A DNA stretch of 64,000 nt, from the NCBI RefSeq assembly GCF_014203665.1, contig NZ_JACHJN010000013.1:1-64000 (forward strand). The letters run 5' to 3'. The position numbers were made by a program, and so were the translations under genes. The stretch comes from Saccharothrix tamanrassetensis (lineage in GTDB: Bacteria > Actinomycetota > Actinomycetes > Mycobacteriales > Pseudonocardiaceae). Positions within the stretch are counted from its first letter, which is position 1, and each line of letters starts with the position of its first letter. Under the pieces are notes generated by a model that saw only the letters and a list, made by a program, of their open reading frames with translations, had not been told where the DNA came from and did no database searches. Below are positions 58,173 through 64,000 of this stretch, one piece after another.

Positions 58173-59438
58173 GTGAGCCGCTTCCGGGTCCTGCTGGCCG
58201 CGCTGGTCGCCGCGTCGTTCCTGTGCGGGCTGGCGCTGGCGGTGACCCCGGACCGGCCACCGGCTCCGTCGGCGGCCGTCGTCGACCCGCGCCAGGACGC
58301 GATCCGCGACCTGTTGGACCGCCGGGCCCGCGCGGTGCTGACCCGCGACGAGGACGCGTTCACCGCCGACCTGGACCCGGACGCCGAGCCGGACTTCCGG
58401 CAGCGGCAGCGCGACCTGTTCCGCAACCTCGCCGCCGTGCCGCTGGGGGAGTGGGAGTACCGGGTCGAGGGCGGGACGGACCTCGCCGCCGTCCGGCTGC
58501 CCGCCGCCGACGAGTCGTGGGCGCCCGGCGTGCGGCTCGCGTACCGGCTGCGCGGGGTCGACGCCACGCCCAGCACGCAGCCGATGGCCTACCTGTTCAC
58601 CCGGCGCGGCGACCGCTGGTACCTCAACTCCGACACCGCCCTGGAACCGGTCGGCAAGCGCACCTGGCGCGGGCCGTGGGACTTCGGCCCGTGCCACGTG
58701 CTGACCGGCGCCGGCGGGTTCGTGCTCAGCCACCCCGGCGGCGAGCCGCTGGCCGCCCGCGTGCTGGCCGAACTGGGCACCGCCGTGGCCACCGTGACCG
58801 AGGTGTGGGGCCCGGCGTGGGCGCGGCAGGTCGCCGTGCTGATCCCGGCCGACGCCCGCGAGTTGCAGGCGCTGGTGGGGCCGGGCTTCGCGGACGGGTC
58901 GATCGCGGGCGTCGCGGTGGCCGACCGGGTGGATGCCCGGACGCACACCGCGCAGGGCCAGCGGGTGGTGCTGAACCCGGACCGCGCGAGCGTGCTGTCG
59001 CCGCTGTCGTTGCGGGTGCTGCTGCGGCACGAGATCACCCACGTCGCGGCACGCGGCGAGACCGTCGACGGGGCCCCCATGTGGCTGCTGGAGGGCTTCG
59101 CGGACTACGTGGGCTACCGGGGCAGCGACGTGCCGCCGCGCAAGGCCGCCCCCGCGCTGGCCGCACTGGTGAAGACCGCGCCGCCGTCCGAACTGCCGCC
59201 CGACGGGCGGTTCCGGGGCGCGACCATGGAACTGGCCTACCAGGAGTCGTGGTCGCTCAACCTGTACCTGGCGCGGAAGCTCGGCGAGCCGGGGCTGGTG
59301 GAGGTGTACCGGCGGATCGCGCGGGCCGGGCCGCTGACCGGGGCGCGGCTGGACGCCCTGGTGCTGGAGACGACCGGGGCGGACGTGGCGGAGTTGGTGC
59401 GGGGCTGGCGGGAATTCCTGCGATCGGCGTTCCCGTAA
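58173..59438 (+). CDS. Secreted HExxH metallopeptidase-like protein
   Basis: The 421-aa protein starts at GTG 58173 with GGAG upstream. An N-terminal export signal or anchor (FRVLLAALVAASFLCGLALA) is followed by a helical NTF2-like segment. The zinc-site motif is HEITH in RVLLRHEITHVAARGE, and the third ligand is probably the Glu in WLLEGFADYVGY, the gluzincin layout. It is similar in layout to actinobacterial peptidase-MA-like proteins. Its 3' neighbour pimB starts 9 bases later, so they form an operon. The substrate is unknown. Confidence 0.8.
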   Translation: MSRFRVLLAALVAASFLCGLALAVTPDRPPAPSAAVVDPRQDAIRDLLDRRARAVLTRDEDAFTADLDPDAEPDFRQRQRDLFRNLAAVPLGEWEYRVEGGTDLAAVRLPAADESWAPGVRLAYRLRGVDATPSTQPMAYLFTRRGDRWYLNSDTALEPVGKRTWRGPWDFGPCHVLTGAGGFVLSHPGGEPLAARVLAELGTAVATVTEVWGPAWARQVAVLIPADARELQALVGPGFADGSIAGVAVADRVDARTHTAQGQRVVLNPDRASVLSPLSLRVLLRHEITHVAARGETVDGAPMWLLEGFADYVGYRGSDVPPRKAAPALAALVKTAPPSELPPDGRFRGATMELAYQESWSLNLYLARKLGEPGLVEVYRRIARAGPLTGARLDALVLETTGADVAELVRGWREFLRSAFP

Positions 59439-59447
59439 CGTGGGGCC

Positions 59448-60578
59448 GTGCGTCGGACCCTCCTGGTGACCAATGACTTCCCGCCCCGCCCCGGCGGCAT
59501 CCAGGCCTACCTGCACGCGCTGGCCTCCCGGCTGCCGGACCTCGTGGTGTACGCGCCGTCGTGGGAGTCGCCGTCGGGTTCGCACCCCGAGTTCGACGCC
59601 GTGCAGCCGTTCGAGGTGGTGCGGCACCCCGGCACGCTGATGCTGCCCACGCCGGACGTGCTGCGGCGGGCGTCGGAGATCATGCGGTCCAACCGGTGCG
59701 AGGCGGTGTGGTTCGGCGCGGCGGCACCGCTGGCGCTGCTCACGCCGTGGCTGCGGGACGCGGGCGCGCAGCGCGTGGTGGCGTGCACGCACGGGCACGA
59801 GGTCGGCTGGTCGATGCTGCCGGCGGCCCGGCAGTCGTTGCGCGCCATCGGTTCCACTGTGGACGTGGTGACGTTCGTGAGCCGGTACACCCGGTCCCGG
59901 TTCGCCGCCGCGTTCGGTCCGATGGCGGCGCTGGAGCACCTGCCGTCCGGGGTGGACACGTCGGTGTTCGCGCCGGACCCGGTGGCGCGGCAGGAGATCC
60001 GCTCGCGTCACGGCTTGGGCGATCGGCCGGTGGTGGTGTGCGTGTCGCGCCTGGTGCCGCGCAAGGGGCAGGACGTGCTGGTGCGGGCGTTGCCGGAGAT
60101 CCGGCGGCAGGTGCCGGACGCCGCGCTGCTCCTCGTCGGCGGCGGACCGCACCGGGATTCGTTGGCCCGCTTGGCTTCTTCCGTCGGCGTGGCGGACCAC
60201 GTGGTGTCGACCGGGGCCGTGCCGTGGTCGGAGCTGCCCGCGCACTACAACGCCGGGGACGTGTTCGCCATGCCTTGCCGGACGCGGGGGCGCGGGCTGG
60301 ACGTCGAAGGGCTCGGGATCGTGTACCTGGAGGCTTCGGCGACCGGGTTGCCGGTGGTGGCGGGGCGGTCCGGGGGTGCGCCGGAGACCGTGCGGGACGG
60401 GATCACCGGGAGTGTGGTGGACGGCCGGTCGGTGGCCGCGGTCGCGACCGAGGTGGGGCGGCTGCTGGCGGACCGGGACCTGGCGGCGAAGATGGGGCAG
60501 GCGGGCCGGGAGTGGGTGTCGCGCGAGTGGCGCTGGGAGGACCTGGCCGCACGGCTGGCGACGCTGATCGACGGCTGA
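59448..60578 (+). CDS. pimB: GT4 mannosyltransferase, PimB'-like
   Basis: This 376-aa GT-B glycosyltransferase has the start RRTLLVTNDFPPRPGGIQAY, the HGHEVGWSMLPAAR segment, the nucleotide-sugar block VSRLVPRKGQDVLVRALPEI and the GT4 acidic pair in DVEGLGIVYLEASATGLPVV. This pattern fits GDP-mannose-dependent PimB' (M. tuberculosis Rv2188c), which adds the second mannose to phosphatidyl-inositol mannoside. fadD15 nearby supports the same neighbourhood. Other GT4 substrates remain possible. Confidence 0.88.
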   Translation: MRRTLLVTNDFPPRPGGIQAYLHALASRLPDLVVYAPSWESPSGSHPEFDAVQPFEVVRHPGTLMLPTPDVLRRASEIMRSNRCEAVWFGAAAPLALLTPWLRDAGAQRVVACTHGHEVGWSMLPAARQSLRAIGSTVDVVTFVSRYTRSRFAAAFGPMAALEHLPSGVDTSVFAPDPVARQEIRSRHGLGDRPVVVCVSRLVPRKGQDVLVRALPEIRRQVPDAALLLVGGGPHRDSLARLASSVGVADHVVSTGAVPWSELPAHYNAGDVFAMPCRTRGRGLDVEGLGIVYLEASATGLPVVAGRSGGAPETVRDGITGSVVDGRSVAAVATEVGRLLADRDLAAKMGQAGREWVSREWRWEDLAARLATLIDG

Positions 60579-60646
60579 CGGGCTCGGCTGCCCCGGAATC
60601 GTGACTCGTCGCCGGTCCCGGCGGCGCGACCCGCCGGGAGCGCGGT

Positions 60647-63600
60647 TCAGGCGGGCGGTGGTCGGTGGCCGGTCCGCGTCCGGATGGCGTTCGCGCGTTC
60701 GGCCTCCTCGGCCGCCGCCGTGTGGTTGCCCATCGCCAAGTGCACCGCCGCGAGTTCCGCCCGTGCCATGCCCTCGATGATCCGCAGCCCCTGCCACGCG
60801 GTGAGCGCGACCGCCTGGTCGCACAGCGCCTTCGCCTCGGCCGGTTCGCCGCGCAGCCGCCGCACCGCCGCCAACCCCACCAGCGCCTTGGCCTCCCCGA
60901 ACCGGAACCCGATCCGCCGGGCCTTGGTCAGCGCCTGCTGGAACTGCTCGTCGGCGGTGCGCAGGTCGTTCCGGCCGCGGTTCGCGGACGCCATCACGAC
61001 CAGCACGTTCGTCGTCACCCGCTGATCACCGTCGTCCTTCAGCTCCACCAGCGCCTGCTCCGCCAACGCCAACGCGGTCGAGTGCTCGCCCAGGTCCAGC
61101 CGCACGCTCGCGATGGCCTCCAGGGCACGGGCGGTGGACGCCCGGAACCCCGACTCGCGGCTCAGCCGCAGCGCCTCGGCCAACTGCGTGAGCGCCCGCC
61201 GCGGCTCGCCCAGCAGCTGGGCGGTCATGCCGAGCAGGACGCGGGCGGTGATCTCGCCCGCGCGCACGCCCTGCGCGGTGCTCACCGCGAGCGCCTCGCC
61301 CAGCAGCTCCTCCGCCTCGGCCAGCTCGCCGGTGTCGATCGCCAGGATGCCCAGACCGGTCAGCACGCCCGTCTCGCCGGGTCGGGATCCGCCCGACTCG
61401 CGGTGCAGCGCCAGGCACGTCTCCAGGTCGTCGCGCGCGCCCGCCAGGTCGCCCGCGTCCAGCCGGACCAGGCCCAGCGCCCCGCGCACGCCCGCCTCGG
61501 ACGCCAGGTCGCCGGACGCCCGGTGCAGCTCGACCGCCCGCGTGTAGTGCGCGACGGACGTGTCGAAGTCGCCCAGCCGCCAGTGCAGGGTGCCCAGGTT
61601 CTGCCGCATCGCGGCCTCGCCGGCCCGGTCGCGCTGCTCGTGGGCGGCGTCCAGGCCGTAGCGGGCGGTGGTCAGCCACTCGGTGACGTGCTTGCCGATC
61701 CACAGGTAGCCGCGCAGGCCGTCGGCCAGTCGCCAGGAGACCTCCGCCGGGCCGTGCTCGGCGGCCGACCGGATCGCGGCGGTGAGGTTGGCGCGTTCGG
61801 CGTCCAGCCACGCCCTGGCCCGGGCGGCGGTCTCGATGCGGGGCAGCCGGACCGCCGTGCCGTCGGTCGCGGGCAGTCGCATCAGGTCCGGGTACAGCAG
61901 TTCGGCGCACTGGTCCACGGCGCCCACGTAGAACCTGAGCAGTCGGATGCGGGCCTGCGCGACGTCCTCGGCGGGTCCGGCGGCGGACCGGGCCGGCTCG
62001 TCGTGGAACGAGTACCGACCGCCGTGCGCCCGGAGCAGCCGGGCGGCCGCGAGGCGGGCCAGCAGCGCACCGGCCGCGCCCACCGACAGGTCGCCGGCGT
62101 TGGCCGCGGCCTCGGCCGTGAAGTCCGGCCCCGGCACGGCGCCGAGCAGGCGGAACAGCCGGCGGGCGGCGGGCGGCAGGTCGGCGTGCGCCAGTTCGGC
62201 CGGCCCGCGGTCGCCGAGCCGTTCGACGTAGCGGGCCACCGGGCCGTCGCCCACCGCCGCGGCGGCGATGGCCAGCGTCGACGGCAGGTACCCGCAGCGC
62301 TCGGCGAGCTCCTCGGCGGCCGGGCCGGTGCGGCGCAGCAGCGCCAGCGCTTCGTCCTTCGCCAGCACGTCCACCGCCACCCGGCGGGCCCCGTCCACCG
62401 CGATCAGGCCCCGCAGGTCGTCCCGGCTGGTGATCAGCACCGGGCAGCCGGCCGCGCCCGGCAGCAACGGGCGGACCTGGTCCGGCGCGGCGGCGTTGTC
62501 CAGCACCAGCAGCATCCGCCGGCCGGCCAGCAGCGAGCGGAACAGCGAGCTCTGCTCGTCCGGGTCGACCGGGATCTGCTCCGGCGGCACGCCCAGCGCC
62601 CGCAGGAACCTGGTCAGCACGTCCACCGCGGCCGGCGGCGGACCGCAGGCGTGGCCGCGCAGGTCCGCGTACAGCCGGCCGTCCGGGAACCGGTGCCGCA
62701 GCCGGTGCGCCAGCCGCACCGCGAGCGCCGTCTTGCCCACCCCGGGCACGCCGGTCAGCACCACGATCGGCACCGCCGTGCCGGTCTCGTCCGGCGCCAC
62801 CAGCCGGGCCACCCGGTCGACCACCTCGGCGCGCCCCACGAACCCCGGCACGTCCGGCGGCAGCTGGTCGGGCACGTCCGGGTCGGCCGGTTCGGCGGGC
62901 GCGGCCAGCGCCGGGTCGCCGACCAGGATCGCCTGGTGCACCCGGCGCAGCTCCGCGCCCGGCTCGACGCCCAGCTGGTCGGCCAGCACCCGGTCCACCC
63001 GGCGGAACGCCTCCAGCGCCTCCGCCTGCCGGCTGCCCCGGTACAGCGCGACCATCAGCTGCGCCCAGAACCGCTCCCGCAGCGGGTGGTCGGTGGTGAG
63101 GCCGCGCAGCACCGGCACCAGGCGCTCGTGGTTGCCCAGCGCCAGCTCGACGTCGTTGCGCTCCTCGTGCACGACCATCAGGCGCTCGGTCAGCCGGGGC
63201 ACCTCCTCGTGCCGCAGGGCTTCGGACGGGACGTCCGCGAGCGCCGGGCCGCGCCAGAGGTCCAGCGCCTCCGCGTACAGGTCGGCGGCGCGGGCCGGGT
63301 CACCCTGCCGCGCGGCCTGGCGGGCGAGGCCCGCGGTGGTCGTGAAGCGGTGCGCGTCGACCTGCTCGGGCGTCACCACGAGGCGGTAGCCGTCGGAGGT
63401 CGTGCGGATGAGCGAAGGGTCGCCGAGCAGCTGCCGCAGCCGCATGACGTAGGTCTGGAGGGTGCCCCGCGTGCGGGCGGGCGGGTCGTCGCCCCAGAGG
63501 AACGCGACCAGCTCGTTCACCGCCACCACACGGCCCGCACGCAGGGACAACGCCGCCAGCAGCGCCCGGTGCTTGCCCGCCCGGACCGGCACGCCACGGC

Positions 63601-63655
63601 CGTCGAGGCGTACTTCGAGGGGGCCGAGCAGCCCGAACGACGGCCCCGATCCCAT
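60647..63655 (-). CDS. AfsR/SARP-family regulator with NB-ARC and TPR domains
   Basis: This 1002-aa protein has residues 8-94 as an OmpR-type winged helix (LEVRLDGRGVPVRAGKHRAL, then LQTYVMRLRQLLGD). About 100-245 is the bacterial transcriptional activation domain. About 270-500 is an NB-ARC NTPase with Walker A GVPGVGKT at 302-309 and RMLLVLDNAA as Walker B. About 640-985 is a TPR array (for example MRQNLGTLHWRLGDFDTSVA). This is the AfsR-like architecture of pathway activators of secondary metabolism. No biosynthetic cluster is in the window. It sits between pimB and fadD15, an insertion relative to mycobacteria. Confidence 0.93.
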   Translation of the reverse strand: MGSGPSFGLLGPLEVRLDGRGVPVRAGKHRALLAALSLRAGRVVAVNELVAFLWGDDPPARTRGTLQTYVMRLRQLLGDPSLIRTTSDGYRLVVTPEQVDAHRFTTTAGLARQAARQGDPARAADLYAEALDLWRGPALADVPSEALRHEEVPRLTERLMVVHEERNDVELALGNHERLVPVLRGLTTDHPLRERFWAQLMVALYRGSRQAEALEAFRRVDRVLADQLGVEPGAELRRVHQAILVGDPALAAPAEPADPDVPDQLPPDVPGFVGRAEVVDRVARLVAPDETGTAVPIVVLTGVPGVGKTALAVRLAHRLRHRFPDGRLYADLRGHACGPPPAAVDVLTRFLRALGVPPEQIPVDPDEQSSLFRSLLAGRRMLLVLDNAAAPDQVRPLLPGAAGCPVLITSRDDLRGLIAVDGARRVAVDVLAKDEALALLRRTGPAAEELAERCGYLPSTLAIAAAAVGDGPVARYVERLGDRGPAELAHADLPPAARRLFRLLGAVPGPDFTAEAAANAGDLSVGAAGALLARLAAARLLRAHGGRYSFHDEPARSAAGPAEDVAQARIRLLRFYVGAVDQCAELLYPDLMRLPATDGTAVRLPRIETAARARAWLDAERANLTAAIRSAAEHGPAEVSWRLADGLRGYLWIGKHVTEWLTTARYGLDAAHEQRDRAGEAAMRQNLGTLHWRLGDFDTSVAHYTRAVELHRASGDLASEAGVRGALGLVRLDAGDLAGARDDLETCLALHRESGGSRPGETGVLTGLGILAIDTGELAEAEELLGEALAVSTAQGVRAGEITARVLLGMTAQLLGEPRRALTQLAEALRLSRESGFRASTARALEAIASVRLDLGEHSTALALAEQALVELKDDGDQRVTTNVLVVMASANRGRNDLRTADEQFQQALTKARRIGFRFGEAKALVGLAAVRRLRGEPAEAKALCDQAVALTAWQGLRIIEGMARAELAAVHLAMGNHTAAAEEAERANAIRTRTGHRPPPA

Positions 63656-63914
63656 CCTCGTTCCCCTCGAATGAACGTCCGGCGGATCCCCTCCCGGTCA
63701 GCCGCTGACGGCGCGAGTCACCGTCGCGTCAGCGATACGACAGCGCGCTCGGGCAGTCTTTGGGACGTCCCGGTTGGGGGACCGGGACAACAAGCTTCTC
63801 GAATCCGCGCCAGCGGATGACGATCACTGGGGGTCGGGTGGCCCGCGCCGTTGCCGGTGCGGGCCACCCGTCTTATGCGCGGGAACTGTAGACCGGCCGG
63901 CCCGGGCCGCGGGC
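63656..63914. other. Intergenic region upstream of the SARP gene
   Basis: About 260 bases without a gene lie between the fadD15 end and the SARP start. They contain the terminator at 63835-63870 and GAGGGGAAC before the SARP ATG. The SARP promoter should lie at about 63680-63800; heptameric direct repeats of the kind bound by SARPs were not recognised. Confidence 0.4.
63835..63870 (-). terminator. fadD15 terminator
   Basis: CGGGTGGCCCGC and its complement form a perfect 12-bp stem with a 12-nt loop, 45 bases downstream of the fadD15 stop on the minus strand. Confidence 0.7.
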
Positions 63915-64000
63915 TCAGTTCGCGTAAATCGCTTCGATGTCCTGCTGGTAGGTCGACGCGACGACCGTCCGGCGCAGCTTGAGGCTCGGCGTCATCTCGC
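63915..64000 (-). CDS. fadD15: Long-chain fatty-acid-CoA ligase, C-terminal fragment (runs off right edge)
   Basis: Reading minus from the edge, the frame ends EMTPSLKLRRTVVASTYQQD followed by IEAIYAN and a stop at 63915. This is the conserved C-terminal tail of FadD15-type long-chain acyl-CoA synthetases (family pattern LTPSLKLRR followed by an I..LY tail). Position next to the pimB region matches M. tuberculosis Rv2187. Only about 28 residues are visible, so the catalytic parts cannot be judged. Confidence 0.8.
   Translation of the reverse strand, partial: EMTPSLKLRRTVVASTYQQDIEAIYAN

Noticed and set aside
1..64000. CRISPR arrays, rRNA genes, prophage or conjugative genes
   Set aside because: No regularly spaced direct repeats, rRNA signatures or phage structural genes were seen in the window.

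Overview
The window is chromosomal DNA from a high-GC actinomycete. GC is very high by eye, codon third positions are almost always G or C, GTG starts are frequent, and several genes look leaderless. The best guess is a Pseudonocardiaceae-type filamentous actinomycete (Saccharothrix, Actinosynnema or Lentzea-like); this is inferred from gene content, not from a marker gene. Much of the gene order matches the Mycobacterium tuberculosis Rv2182-Rv2241 neighbourhood: aceE, DUF3052, ahpE; lipA, lipB, sucB/dlaT; pepA; cobS-cobT-cobU; glycerate kinase; erpA; asnB; ctaC-ctaF; plsC; trpD; ctaE-qcrCAB; the DEDD/GIY-YIG nuclease; pimB and fadD15. This is conserved core chromosome with accessory genes inserted in it.

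Layout. 1-740: the end of an IS30-like element (5' part of a transposase on the minus strand plus a terminal repeat), then a long hairpin whose arms resemble that terminal repeat. 741-4296: secreted alpha/beta hydrolase, TM-helix membrane protein and a PnuC-like transporter. 4283-7547: a two-gene minus-strand unit, a nucleotide-cyclase-like/substrate-binding/VWA-like membrane protein followed by a solute-binding lipoprotein. 7905-11943: aceE, DUF3052 and an AhpE-type peroxiredoxin. 11982-17575: a tRNA-Val followed by an accessory block. That block holds an AT-richer leader, a 59-aa ORF, a divergent 36-aa single-helix peptide and a 1440-aa protein with an N-terminal HTH, an all-helical middle region, an HSP90/GHKL ATPase and eight C-terminal winged-helix-like repeats. 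17644-29772: lipoate and 2-oxoacid dehydrogenase genes (lipA, lipB, E2, E3) mixed with an SDR, a TetR switch, an F420-type LLM oxidoreductase, a serine hydrolase/ArsR pair, PAP2 and a TIGR01777 epimerase. 30006-40173: pepA, an APC permease, ilvE, cobSTU, an aldo-keto reductase, DUF3043, glycerate kinase and erpA. 40307-44314: a small gene, an MFS/MerR switch and asnB. 44534-53144: the aa3 oxidase and bc1 genes ctaC, ctaF, ctaE, qcrC, qcrA and qcrB, with plsC, trpD and two small genes between them. 53210-64000: a RAM-domain protein, the exonuclease/UvrC-like protein, a NYN-domain protein, an NlpC/P60 endopeptidase, an HExxH peptidase, pimB, a large AfsR/SARP regulator and the end of fadD15.

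How the genes work together. AceE, E2, LpdA, LipA and LipB make and lipoylate the pyruvate/2-oxoglutarate dehydrogenase complexes. CtaC/F/E and QcrCAB supply the actinobacterial bc1-aa3 respiratory supercomplex (catalytic subunit CtaD is not in the window). ErpA matures Fe-S proteins such as LipA. CobUTS carry out the last steps of cobalamin assembly. PimB, PlsC and FadD15 act in envelope lipid metabolism, and the NlpC/P60 enzyme acts on peptidoglycan.

The strongest candidate for an undescribed system is the tRNA-adjacent HTH-HSP90-winged-helix protein with its divergent membrane peptide. The cyclase/SBP/VWA-like receptor with its lipoprotein is the second.
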